From positions 1 through 41,494 of IMG/VR virus record IMGVR_UViG_3300020213_000049: DNA of 41,494 nt. One strand, 5' to 3'. Positions 5,783-13,037 of this stretch are shown here, piece after piece; position 1 is the stretch's first letter; each line of letters starts with the position of its first letter. The position numbers and the translations under genes are program-made. Source of the DNA: a virus. Under the pieces are notes generated by a model. It was not told the DNA's origin. It searched no databases and was given only the letters and a program-made list of their open reading frames with translations.

Positions 5783-6221
5783 TTACACAAAAGACTATTA
5801 TATGCCTCACTTGCACGAGGCATTAGAGTTTCAAGATTTTATTATGGAAGAATTACACAAGAGAGGAATCGTATTGCAAAACACTTCATCAAAGAAATAC
5901 CAACTGAAAAAAGAGAATTTATTAGGGCTAGAGATAAAATACGACAAACAAATGGGTACTACAGGGAATATATACATAGAAACAGCAGAAAAGTCTCATC
6001 CAGGTAACACACAATTTGTTCCTTCTGGGATAAACAGAGAAGATAACAGCTGGCTTTTTGGAATTGGAAACATGCACGAGTTTTTTATATTCTCCAAGAA
6101 AGTCTTAAAAAGAATAGATAAAAACAATACATGCAAACGTATAACAAAAGACACAAGCCTTGGATTTCTCATTCCAATATACCAAGCAAGAGAATTTGCC
6201 GATAAGTGTATTACATTTTGA
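5769..6221 (+). CDS. Possible PD-(D/E)XK-type nuclease partner of the methyltransferase (150 aa)
   Basis: I start at METSDYTKDY (ATG at 5769), overlapping the methyltransferase by 14 bases; an upstream ATG (5736) would add eleven residues inside that gene. The core has a Glu, an Asp and a Glu-x-x-Glu-Lys group (GLEIKYDKQ, GNIYIETAEK), then SGINREDNSWLFGIGNMHEF and FIFSKKVL. The spacing of acidic residues and Lys suggests a PD-(D/E)XK nuclease fold. Adjacent to an adenine methyltransferase it could be a restriction or anti-host nuclease. This is inference from motif layout; a non-enzymatic role is possible. Confidence 0.5.
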   Translation: METSDYTKDYYMPHLHEALEFQDFIMEELHKRGIVLQNTSSKKYQLKKENLLGLEIKYDKQMGTTGNIYIETAEKSHPGNTQFVPSGINREDNSWLFGIGNMHEFFIFSKKVLKRIDKNNTCKRITKDTSLGFLIPIYQAREFADKCITF

Positions 6222-6222
6222 T

Positions 6223-6468
6223 ATGGAAAACGCATTTGCAAACTACCAGCTTAAGCAAGGCAAAGCCCCTCACAAGCTCGCAGATGAATGCCAACAGCTC
6301 TGTGACAAGCTACACATACCATTCTGCACCATCATCATGAGATACCTTAAAATAGACGATGTACTAACTCACTCACTTATAAACTACATGGCAGAAAAGC
6401 ACATCAATAACGTAAGATATTTAACTGTAGCTTTTAACCGCCAAAGAAAACTCCGTGCAACCAACTAA
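6223..6468 (+). CDS. Hypothetical protein (81 aa)
   Basis: Starts at the ATG at 6223, one base after the previous stop; an ATG 21 codons earlier lies wholly within the previous gene and is less likely. The product is helical (MENAFANYQLKQGKAPHKLADEC...), with two Cys residues in the N-terminal half and a basic C-terminus (VAFNRQRKLRATN). No domain recognised. Confidence 0.65.
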   Translation: MENAFANYQLKQGKAPHKLADECQQLCDKLHIPFCTIIMRYLKIDDVLTHSLINYMAEKHINNVRYLTVAFNRQRKLRATN

Positions 6469-6673
6469 ACTCCAAGCCTTCCGCTTCCCCGAAGACCACA
6501 CTCAACCTCACAAGATAGCCCTAATACTTAACACCGCTAACCCTGCAACTGAAAGACTAGGAGCATACTACCGATGTGGATACTGCGGAATATTTCCGAA
6601 GAAGAAGAAAGTGAATAAAGTAAGCAAAATTGTGGATAACTTAAATTATAAAAATGGTAAACTGAAGCTATGA
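6455..6673 (+). CDS. Small hypothetical protein with a CxxC motif (72 aa)
   Basis: Starts with GTG at 6455, overlapping the previous gene by 14 bases. It contains YYRCGYCGIFPKKKKV near residues 38-54, a single CxxC, then a basic tail. Its last fourteen codons (IVDNLNYKNGKLKL) are read through the promoter element of the next gene, and its TGA overlaps that gene's ATG. It may therefore be shorter or poorly conserved at the C-terminus. Confidence 0.55.
   Translation: MQPTKLQAFRFPEDHTQPHKIALILNTANPATERLGAYYRCGYCGIFPKKKKVNKVSKIVDNLNYKNGKLKL
6632..6669 (+). promoter_or_regulatory. Repeated leaderless promoter element, copy 1
   Basis: GTGGATAAC (6632..6640), 17 bases, then TAAACT (6658..6663), 6 nt, then the ATG at 6670. 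It differs from copy 2 (7203..7240) at only a few positions over about 40 bases. The upstream box also completes a perfect DnaA box TGTGGATAA (6631..6639). Confidence 0.7.
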
Positions 6674-7197
6674 AAGATATTATTTACAGTGAAGAATTAA
6701 ACAGACACCAAAGGGACGGTATAGATTTTGATGGGCACTTCAATGAATGGAAATTTGAATACATACCAAAGACATACCTGAAAGAAAGCGAGCTATCGGG
6801 AGATGAGTGGAGAAAAGGAGGGAGTGTAAAAATATATCTAAACGGAGATTGTGTTTTAGATGAATTTTGTAGGACAGAAGAAAACGCGGTAGTCCTTGTT
6901 AGTAAGCATTTATATGAGCTAAAGTGCTTTTTTGAAACATTTTTAGGTGTAGACAAAGGGGATTGGAAAAAAAATATAGTAGGGAGGAAAGTATACCACT
7001 CAGGAGTTCCAAGTATAGTTGAAAGTTATTTAGGAGATGGGGAAATTATACTAAAAACCGAAGACGGGGAACCCTACAAAATATATGGGAGCAAATTAGA
7101 AGATATGAAAGAATCCCCAGACCATTACGAAGATGAATGGAATGACAAAGATAGAGTGCATATAACCGACACGAGGATTTTTTGGTGGAGAAAGTAA
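6670..7197 (+). CDS. Hypothetical protein (175 aa)
   Basis: Begins MKDIIYSEELNRHQRDGIDF with leaderless spacing to TAAACT. The middle (GGSVKIYLNGDCVLDEFCRTEENAVVLVSKHLYELKCFFETF) looks like an alpha/beta domain; the C-terminal third is acidic (DHYEDEWNDKDRVHITDTRIFW). No family recognised. It is flanked by two copies of the repeated promoter element. Confidence 0.7.
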   Translation: MKDIIYSEELNRHQRDGIDFDGHFNEWKFEYIPKTYLKESELSGDEWRKGGSVKIYLNGDCVLDEFCRTEENAVVLVSKHLYELKCFFETFLGVDKGDWKKNIVGRKVYHSGVPSIVESYLGDGEIILKTEDGEPYKIYGSKLEDMKESPDHYEDEWNDKDRVHITDTRIFWWRK

Positions 7198-7202
7198 GTA
7201 AA

Positions 7203-7240
7203 GTGGATAACTTAACTGATAAAAATGGTAAAATGAATCT
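7203..7240 (+). promoter_or_regulatory. Repeated leaderless promoter element, copy 2
   Basis: GTGGATAAC (7203..7211), 17 bases, TAAAAT (7229..7234), 6 nt, then the ATG at 7241. Nearly identical to copy 1, including the shared block ATAAAAATGGTAAA. Confidence 0.7.
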
Positions 7241-7450
7241 ATGAATAATATAAACACTGAGGCAGAAAATGCAAAACCAAGCCAAGTCTCTATAAATTTA
7301 GCAAAAAAGTTTCATCGTCTATACGAGGAGCTTGCCCCTAAATACGGATACGAAACACGGGAAGATACGAAAGACTTTGAGCCTGAAAGCAAGAACGGAA
7401 AACTGATGATTGCTGTATGTGAACGTCTACTAGCAAATCTTGTGCTATGA
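7241..7450 (+). CDS. Small hypothetical protein (69 aa)
   Basis: Leaderless start behind promoter copy 2. Helical (QVSINLAKKFHRLYEELAPKYG...MIAVCERLLANLVL), probably a small soluble accessory protein. It is ATGA-coupled to the next gene at 7447. Confidence 0.65.
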   Translation: MNNINTEAENAKPSQVSINLAKKFHRLYEELAPKYGYETREDTKDFEPESKNGKLMIAVCERLLANLVL

Positions 7451-7647
7451 GCAATTTAGAAACAGTTTGTGTTAGGTCGAATAAATGTAAACATGTTTTT
7501 GATGAACATTATGGTTGTGAAATATGCGGTCTTACAGAAGAAGAAGCCATGGAAGAATCTCAAGAGATACAAGATGAAGTAGATAAGTTTGTAGACTTTG
7601 TACACAAACAACACAAAATTTCTAAAAATGGTAAAATGAATCTATGA
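7447..7647 (+). CDS. Small zinc-finger-like hypothetical protein (66 aa)
   Basis: Cys residues at CVRSNKCKHVFDEHYGCEICG (about residues 8-28) give a possible CxnCxnCxxC zinc site, followed by an acidic helix (LTEEEAMEESQEIQDEVDKF). The last codons (ISKNGKMNL) are read through the third copy of the promoter core, and the TGA overlaps the ATG at 7644. Confidence 0.6.
   Translation: MSNLETVCVRSNKCKHVFDEHYGCEICGLTEEEAMEESQEIQDEVDKFVDFVHKQHKISKNGKMNL
7622..7643 (+). promoter_or_regulatory. Repeated leaderless promoter element, copy 3 (core only)
   Basis: CTAAAAATGGTAAAATGAATCT, with -10 TAAAAT at 7632..7637 and the ATG at 7644; from TAAAAATGG to the ATG it matches copy 2 exactly. The GTGGATAAC upstream box is absent here. 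Confidence 0.65.
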
Positions 7648-7739
7648 CTGGACTATGCGAAAGATGTAAGCACGAAGAAGAACTCACCCAAATGTGGGAC
7701 GGGGAAATGCTATGTATATGTTGTGAGAACGGGCGGTAA
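7644..7739 (+). CDS. 31-residue zinc-knuckle micro-protein
   Basis: MTGLCERCKHEEELTQMWDG followed by EMLCICCENGR, ending TAA at 7737-7739. The CxxC...CxCC arrangement resembles half of a zinc ribbon of the LCERCG.EEELTQMWDG.WLC type. The start has the leaderless spacing and couples to the previous stop. A second frame (7723..7869) overlaps its 3' end. Confidence 0.6.
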   Translation: MTGLCERCKHEEELTQMWDGEMLCICCENGR

Positions 7740-7869
7740 CACCGATAGAGTAACAGAGATAGCAGGCTTCGGGATGTTTTGCTCAGATTGTGGATTGAAC
7801 GCCAAGAGCTGGTATGTGAAAACTTCAAACGGATACCAACCAAGAGGAAGTACGGAGATTATATACTAA
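7723..7869 (+). CDS. Small CxxC protein overlapping the previous ORF (48 aa, start uncertain)
   Basis: The frame is open back to 7649 with no ATG until 7774, so I propose GTG at 7723. The product includes GFGMFCSDCGLNAKSW, then NGYQPRGSTEIIY and TAA at 7867. This frame is +1 relative to the 31-residue ORF, and also encodes a CGTGKC upstream of the GTG, so a programmed +1 frameshift or an indel could join the two. The stop overlaps the convergent gene's stop by 3 bases. Confidence 0.4.
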   Translation: MRTGGNTDRVTEIAGFGMFCSDCGLNAKSWYVKTSNGYQPRGSTEIIY

Positions 7870-8378
7870 TCAAGCAACGAATACTGCATGTGCTTCACGC
7901 CCCAAGCATACGCTACAGATATATTCTCCACATAAAGGTCAATCTTATCCCCCTTTATAGCCCCACCAGTATCCTGGCATATCCGGGTGCCAATACCTTC
8001 AATCTGAACCTTACGACCTAACAAAGCTCTATCACACGCAACTGTAATACCAGGCACAGGAACATTCCCAGAAGCAGTAATACCATTAGGGCAGTTCATA
8101 AGCTTTTCTTTCGCATTTGTAATACCTCCACAGCTGTACGCCGTAACCTTAGCGGTCTTAGTAATTTTTTTTGGAGTAGCGGGTTTATGTAATTCAGCCG
8201 ATATACGCTCTAGCTCACCAGCCCGCACCTGAAGCTCAACAGCATGTAGCCCTAGAGCCTCCACCTTCGCTTCTAACGCATTATAGTCCTTCATGTAAGC
8301 CGAATATACCACCAACAGTATAACTACAAGCCCTAGGGCATTCTGAGCAGTATATGTATATTTTGTATATCTTTTCAT
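7866..8378 (-). CDS. Membrane-anchored 3D-domain cell-wall protein (putative lysin)
   Basis: Residues 12-28 (NALGLVVILLVVYSAYM) form an N-terminal membrane anchor, residues 32-62 a coiled coil, and residues 75-155 a 3D domain named for its three Asp residues. These are visible in ACDRALLGRKVQIEGIG (D116), CQDTGGAIKGDKIDLYV (D136, D144/D147), after the AYSCGG opening. 3D domains share the double-psi barrel of lytic transglycosylases and occur in cell-wall hydrolases, so a role in lysis or entry is likely. It is the only minus-strand gene between the accessory and late blocks and is preceded by a strong promoter and a structured leader. Confidence 0.85.
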   Translation of the reverse strand: MKRYTKYTYTAQNALGLVVILLVVYSAYMKDYNALEAKVEALGLHAVELQVRAGELERISAELHKPATPKKITKTAKVTAYSCGGITNAKEKLMNCPNGITASGNVPVPGITVACDRALLGRKVQIEGIGTRICQDTGGAIKGDKIDLYVENISVAYAWGVKHMQYSLLD

Positions 8379-8384
8379 AAAAAA

Positions 8385-8433
8385 TACCTAACACCGCCAG
8401 ATGTTAGATATTAGTGACAAGGTACCCTGGCGG
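8385..8433 (-). promoter_or_regulatory. Interleaved inverted repeats in the leader of the 3D-domain gene
   Basis: In minus-strand RNA order: CCGCCAG (8433..8427), TATCTAACA (8410..8402), CTGGCGG (8400..8394), TGTTAGGTA (8393..8385). The first pairs with the third over 7 bp; the second pairs with the fourth over 9 bp with one U-G, followed by TTTTTT and the ATG. The third and fourth arms are adjacent, the same a-b-a'-b' plan as at 4771..4830. The second hairpin looks like a weak intrinsic terminator or start-site blocker. Confidence 0.65.
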
Positions 8434-8455
8434 AGATACAATGTCTATTACTCCA

Positions 8456-8484
8456 AGTATAGCAGATTAAAAGGCGTTTGTCAA
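8456..8484 (-). promoter_or_regulatory. Strong sigma70-type promoter for the 3D-domain gene
   Basis: On the minus strand TTGACA (8484..8479), a 17-base spacer and TATACT (8461..8456). This is the best conventional promoter in the window and gives a leader of about 70 nt containing the interleaved repeats. Confidence 0.85.
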
Positions 8485-8491
8485 TATAGAG

Positions 8492-8519
8492 TTGTATTAA
8501 ACTGGCAATACGATATAAT
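8492..8519 (+). promoter_or_regulatory. Divergent promoter for the late operon
   Basis: TTGTAT (8492..8497), 16 bases, TATAAT (8514..8519). It is back to back with the minus promoter, with only 7 bases between their -35 elements, and reads toward the 34-residue ORF and the terminase genes. Confidence 0.75.
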
Positions 8520-8548
8520 ATAAGTATTAACTTTTTAAGTCTATCAAT

Positions 8549-8653
8549 ATGGCAATGACAACTACCGAAAACATAGATCCTATAGAACAAAAGCCTAAGG
8601 ATGGAGAAAACCAGAGAAAAGTTGAAGAACCGCAAGATAATCAAGCAAAATAA
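8549..8653 (+). CDS. Short hydrophilic peptide ahead of the terminase genes (34 aa)
   Basis: MAMTTTENIDPIEQKPKDGE and a Gln/Asn/Glu-rich tail, ending TAA at 8651-8653. It is the first ORF of the late operon. Highly charged and probably disordered, with no known family; it may be a small packaging accessory or a spurious ORF. Confidence 0.4.
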   Translation: MAMTTTENIDPIEQKPKDGENQRKVEEPQDNQAK

Positions 8654-8690
8654 TTCAACAAAAACATATATTAGTCAATGATATTATATT

Positions 8691-8933
8691 ATGGCAGGAG
8701 CAACAGGAAAATCATTTCAGGATAGAGAAAAATCCGCACAAGTGAGAAACTTGGCACTATCTCAGATAGCTGAGTGCCTAGAACATGGCACGATACATGG
8801 GAAGCCAGTAGAAAAGAGATTCAGCGAAGCATTATTATTAAAACTAGCAGGGACTGTACTACCAAGACTTAACGAACACGGAGGAGAAGGCGGAGACCCT
8901 ATAAAACACTCAATCACGGTAAAGTTCGGATAA
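8691..8933 (+). CDS. terS: Putative small terminase subunit (80 aa)
   Basis: A small helical protein directly upstream of the large terminase, its TAA overlapping that gene's ATG (TAATGG). The sequence MAGATGKSFQDREKSAQVRN... includes EALLLKLAGTVLPRL and ends with GDPIKHSITVKFG. Position and size fit a small terminase, but no clear HTH signature is visible, so the call rests mainly on context. Confidence 0.5.
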   Translation: MAGATGKSFQDREKSAQVRNLALSQIAECLEHGTIHGKPVEKRFSEALLLKLAGTVLPRLNEHGGEGGDPIKHSITVKFG

Positions 8934-10189
8934 TGGATGTCAGATTCCCGCCAAAGCTCAAGCCGTTATTTAAGCCAGCCCGGTACAAGATTTTAGTCGG
9001 AGGGCGCGGCGGAGCAAAAAGTTGGGGCATAGCACGAGCATTGCTAATTATAGGGGCTAAAAATCCTACTAGAGTTCTATGTGCAAGAGAAGTGCAAAAG
9101 TCTATAGGAGACTCAGTATTACAATTACTAGAAGACCAAATAAATAAACTAGAGCTACAGGATTTCTACGAAGTACAGAAAGCAGCTATTATAGGCAAGA
9201 ACGGAACTACATTTGGATTCGAAGGATTAAAGCACAACATAAACAGCTTGAAGAGTTACGAGGGAGCAGATATATGCTGGGTAGAGGAAGCGGTAACAGT
9301 ATCAAAGAACTCTTGGGATGTGCTCATACCAACTATCCGTAAGGAAGGATCAGAGATATGGCTATCGTTTAACCCCGAGCTAGAAGAGGACGAAACATAT
9401 CAAAGGTTTGTTATCAATCCACCAAGCGACGCTATTTTAATTGAAATGAGCTACAAGGACAACCCATGGTTCCCCGATGTTCTATTACAGGAAATGTCCG
9501 AAATGAAAGAACGTAGGCCACTAGACTATGAGAATATATGGCTAGGTAAGCCACGCCAAGCAGTAGAAGGAGCTATCTACGCTAAGGAGCTAGAAGAAGC
9601 CAAGGGCAGAATAATGAAAGTCCCATACGACCAGAGCAAGCTTGTCAACACTTATTGGGATTTAGGACACTCAGACCAGACGGCTATCTGGTTTATTCAA
9701 CAAGTAGGATTTGAATACAGAGTATTGGATTATTACTCTAATTCACATGAAAAGGTTCACCACTATATCAAAAATATTAAAGAAAAGCCATACAATTATG
9801 GAAATCACTACCTACCGCATGACGCTAAGGCTGAGACACTGGCGGCCAATAAGACAGTAGAGCAACAGATACGAGACGTATTGCATAACGTGTCAGTAGT
9901 TCCACAGGGGCGTATACAGGACGGCATAGAGCAAGTGAGGCTCAAGTTCCCTTTGTGTTATTTTGACGCGGAGAAGTGTGCTGAGGGGCTTCAGGCGTTG
10001 CGTAGGTACGCATATAAGAAAGACCAAGAGACCGGAAGGGTATCAGCTAACCCAGAACATAACATCTGGAGCCATGGTAGTGACGCATTCCGTACATTCG
10101 CTATGGCACCAAGTGAATATAGTGGTATTATCGAAGACATGCCAACATCTCAAGACGAAGAGAATGAACTTGACCCCTACTTTGAATAA
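8933..10189 (+). CDS. terL: Terminase large subunit, PBSX/Sf6-like (Terminase_3 family)
   Basis: The ATP-driven DNA-packaging motor. The Walker A motif GGRGGAKS is at residues 23-30, preceded by YKILV. The Walker B/catalytic segment ICWVEEA is at 114-120, followed by SWDVLIPTIRKEGSEIWLSFNPE and YQRFVINPP, which match Sf6/P22-type PBSX terminases. The C-terminal nuclease half carries the Asp residues TYWDLGHSDQTAIW and HYLPHDAKAE. At 418 residues the length is normal. Relatives often package by headful cutting, which would fit a circularly permuted assembly. Confidence 0.96.
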   Translation: MDVRFPPKLKPLFKPARYKILVGGRGGAKSWGIARALLIIGAKNPTRVLCAREVQKSIGDSVLQLLEDQINKLELQDFYEVQKAAIIGKNGTTFGFEGLKHNINSLKSYEGADICWVEEAVTVSKNSWDVLIPTIRKEGSEIWLSFNPELEEDETYQRFVINPPSDAILIEMSYKDNPWFPDVLLQEMSEMKERRPLDYENIWLGKPRQAVEGAIYAKELEEAKGRIMKVPYDQSKLVNTYWDLGHSDQTAIWFIQQVGFEYRVLDYYSNSHEKVHHYIKNIKEKPYNYGNHYLPHDAKAETLAANKTVEQQIRDVLHNVSVVPQGRIQDGIEQVRLKFPLCYFDAEKCAEGLQALRRYAYKKDQETGRVSANPEHNIWSHGSDAFRTFAMAPSEYSGIIEDMPTSQDEENELDPYFE

Positions 10190-10207
10190 ATGTGATATTA
10201 TAAACTT

Positions 10208-12160
10208 ATGCCTAACAAAGTATTTGAAAAGCTTAAAGGGGAATTTAAGGATATTGACCGAGAAATTGTTGATGGCGAATCTATTGTTTTAGATAAAGTA
10301 GATATTGATACGCAAGAAAGACTGGTTCGCCAGATAAACGATGAGTACGATTCTGCTATTAAATACAACGATGCAAAGCGTGCAACTAATCTTGCACGCT
10401 TGAGACTTTTTAATAATCAAAGGCGAGACAGAAGCTCAGTAGGCGACCCGCTAATGTTCACTGTGTTTAACACGGTGCTTGCTTCGCTGTATGTAGATAG
10501 GCTCATGGCTATGTGGGAAGGTAGAGGAGAGGGAGACGATGACGACATGGAGGACAATCTAAATGCTCTATCGAACTTCGACTATGACGTAATGGGCAAG
10601 GATGAGTTGGATTACTACTGGGATTGGGATGCATTATTCTTTGGGCGTTCACTCATGCTCATGATGGAATTCGACCGTACTCCTGGAATAATGGCTCCAT
10701 CGCCTGAACTACTAGACCCGATGACATTTATCCGCGACCCAAGAGCATCGTCTGTAAACGGCTTAGGCACGCAGATGAAGGGAGCCATGCGGTTTGGTGG
10801 TTGGGAAGTAGGAGCTACATACTACGAGCTAAAAGACAACCCTGCATTTTTCAATGTTGATAACTTACGCAAGGACAAAGATATTGTTTCACTCATTGAT
10901 GACGCGAGAACCGCAAGAGACGAAGCACAGGGAAGGGACAAATTTTACCCGGACGAAGAAGCACTAGGAGCGAAAGAGAACTATGAATTTCAGCTATTGA
11001 ACTGGATGACTACTATCAAGGGCGAAAAGTATCTAGTAACTCTTGGAAACAGACGCTCGACAGTGATCCGGCTTGTGAAATTAAAGTACGGATCATTATG
11101 GCCCATCATAGACCGTCCAATGTTCCCAATGTCTAACGACTGGGATGGTGTATCTATACCCGACATCACAGAAGACAAACAACGAGCACGTGCAAAACTC
11201 TTAAATCTAGGAGTGAAGTCAGCAGTCATCGACGCTCTACCACAGTACATGTACGACAAGACCAGAATTACAAACAAGAACGAACTAAACTGGCAGTCCA
11301 ATAAATTCATAGGAGTAACAGGACGTGTTGATAACGCGATGATGCCTGTGCAAAAGTCAGTAGTCCACCAATACGTGAACGTCATTATGGATATGCTTGA
11401 CCAATCCGTACAGAGGGCTACTGCCACACCAGCAATGCAACAAGGCGTGCCACAGGACGACCAGAAAACTCTAGGAGAATTACGACAAGTGTCAGCTAAT
11501 GTTGATACTCGCTACGGAATGTCAGCCAAGATATTCGGATGGAGCGAAAAGAGATTTTGGAGACAGTGGTACAGGATGTACAAGATACACTTCAAGAATG
11601 ACATAGACGAAAAGGTTGTAAGGATTCAAGGGCCAACGGCTGCTATATTCCGTCCACTCATGAGAGATAACATAATCGCTCAAGTAGACCCGGACGTAAA
11701 GATTGAATCATTAGTTGTAGCTGAGGCAAAGAGAATACGAGAGCAACAGTCATTTGACCAATTCGCTGTAATAGCCATTCAAGACCCTAGCACCAATAGA
11801 AGATACATGTACAAGAAGATGGCTAAACTCCGTGGCATGACCAAGGAAGAAATTCAAATGCTATTCCCTCCTACAGTGGACGAAGAACAAGCTGAGAGAG
11901 AAAACCAAATGTTGAATGAAGGAGACTTGCCAGACATAGACCCACGAGACGACCACAGAGTACATATCGAAATCCACTCAAAGGCTAACCAGACCCCCGA
12001 AGCAAGAGCACATATAAAAACGCATGAAGACCTCGCACTTGATGTTCGAAACAATCCAGAGCTATTCCCTGTAGAGCAAATGCAAGGAGCAGACCCACAA
12101 GGAGCTGGACCCGCAACCAATCTTCCAGTGAAGCCACCAGTTGAACCTGCAATCGGATAG
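10208..12160 (+). CDS. Portal protein (650 aa)
   Basis: The first large gene after the terminase, in the canonical portal position. The early region (LARLRLFNNQRRDRS...GDPLMFTVFNTVLASLYVDR) and DWDALFFGRSLMLMMEFDR resemble portals of podovirus-type metagenomic phages. The C-terminus is acidic then Pro-rich. The portal ring forms the DNA channel and the terminase dock. TATTAT lies 6 nt before the ATG, giving a possible internal leaderless promoter. The identification rests on position, length and overall plan rather than a single motif. Confidence 0.8.
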   Translation: MPNKVFEKLKGEFKDIDREIVDGESIVLDKVDIDTQERLVRQINDEYDSAIKYNDAKRATNLARLRLFNNQRRDRSSVGDPLMFTVFNTVLASLYVDRLMAMWEGRGEGDDDDMEDNLNALSNFDYDVMGKDELDYYWDWDALFFGRSLMLMMEFDRTPGIMAPSPELLDPMTFIRDPRASSVNGLGTQMKGAMRFGGWEVGATYYELKDNPAFFNVDNLRKDKDIVSLIDDARTARDEAQGRDKFYPDEEALGAKENYEFQLLNWMTTIKGEKYLVTLGNRRSTVIRLVKLKYGSLWPIIDRPMFPMSNDWDGVSIPDITEDKQRARAKLLNLGVKSAVIDALPQYMYDKTRITNKNELNWQSNKFIGVTGRVDNAMMPVQKSVVHQYVNVIMDMLDQSVQRATATPAMQQGVPQDDQKTLGELRQVSANVDTRYGMSAKIFGWSEKRFWRQWYRMYKIHFKNDIDEKVVRIQGPTAAIFRPLMRDNIIAQVDPDVKIESLVVAEAKRIREQQSFDQFAVIAIQDPSTNRRYMYKKMAKLRGMTKEEIQMLFPPTVDEEQAERENQMLNEGDLPDIDPRDDHRVHIEIHSKANQTPEARAHIKTHEDLALDVRNNPELFPVEQMQGADPQGAGPATNLPVKPPVEPAIG

Positions 12161-12203
12161 TTATCCACTTGCGGTATATTTGCCGTAGTGATAAGGTATA
12201 TAC

Positions 12204-12509
12204 ATGATAGGAATTATATTACTAACGCTAGTAGGGGTAGGATTGTTACATTCCTTAGTTAGAGGAGCTAACACAAATAGTAATTCTCCTAGTTCCCCTT
12301 TTTCGAGACCTGGGAGCCTCAGTTCATCTACTGTCCCTTATAGTAGCCCTAGTTCATCAGCATATAGGGGGATAAATTACAAACCAGAAAAGGGTCGAAG
12401 TACATCCATATCTCCATCTCCGTCCACATCATTGTTATCATCCATCTCCACACGGTCTACTATCTCGTATTTTTATATTAACAAGCACCGTAAGGCACTC
12501 GAGAAATAG
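12204..12509 (+). CDS. Membrane-anchored Ser/Pro-rich protein (101 aa)
   Basis: Residues 1-19 (MIGIILLTLVGVGLLHSLV) form a signal anchor, followed by a Ser/Pro-rich stretch (residues 24-85, for example NSPSSPFSRPG and STSISPSPSTS) and a basic tail (YINKHRKALEK). The composition echoes the SPS repeats of the tail proteins but is less regular. It follows a TTATCCACT box and has TAAGGT 6 nt before the ATG. It could be a surface-exposed or envelope-interacting protein; function unknown. Confidence 0.6.
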   Translation: MIGIILLTLVGVGLLHSLVRGANTNSNSPSSPFSRPGSLSSSTVPYSSPSSSAYRGINYKPEKGRSTSISPSPSTSLLSSISTRSTISYFYINKHRKALEK

Positions 12510-12519
12510 GTAATATATT

Positions 12520-12705
12520 ATGACCAAAGACATTTCAATCAAGAAGATAGAGCAGTGGGCTGAGCAGTATATTAAGCAAGATATGTTTTTAGGAACTTCT
12601 TATACTAACGACGTAATATCACATGAGGCTCTAAAGAGATTTGAATACAAGAAATCAACCATATCAGAGTTCTTGTCTTTTATTACTAAAAATAGAAACG
12701 CATGA
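12520..12705 (+). CDS. Hypothetical protein (61 aa)
   Basis: A small helical protein (MTKDISIKKIEQWAEQYIKQ...FLSFITKNRNA) between portal and scaffold, ATGA-coupled to the next gene. No domain recognised. Its position is typical of small head-assembly accessory genes. Confidence 0.65.
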   Translation: MTKDISIKKIEQWAEQYIKQDMFLGTSYTNDVISHEALKRFEYKKSTISEFLSFITKNRNA

Positions 12706-13034
12706 AACACCTCGACCTAAACAATCCAGAGAATAAGAAAAGTATTCAAGAGATACTGCGTACTGGTGCACAGAGTGACTTCTGGCATATCATTTGCCAA
12801 CGCCTTGGAAGCTCAATAGAAGCTATCTCAAGCCAACTAGATAGCGATGAAGGCACTAACCTTATTGCAGAGGAGTACAAGATACGACACGAGGTATTGC
12901 GTAAGCAAAAGATTGACCGCAAAGACATATTGAAAATGCCAGAAGAACTAATGAAGGAGCTAGACAACCCAGAGTTCTTTGAACGCAAGCGTGACGAAGA
13001 CGTGTATTTGGAAAAAGAAGACTTCGAGAAATAA
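12702..13034 (+). CDS. Hypothetical helical protein (110 aa)
   Basis: Charged and mostly helical (FWHIICQRLGSSIEAISSQLDS...LRKQKIDRKDIL...), lying between portal and scaffold genes in an ATGA-coupled pair. Proteins of this size and charge at this position occur in many N4-gp56-type phages with unknown function. The acidic C-terminal region (DEDVYLEKEDFEK) may bind a partner in the head. Confidence 0.65.
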   Translation: MKHLDLNNPENKKSIQEILRTGAQSDFWHIICQRLGSSIEAISSQLDSDEGTNLIAEEYKIRHEVLRKQKIDRKDILKMPEELMKELDNPEFFERKRDEDVYLEKEDFEK

Positions 13035-13037
13035 CTT

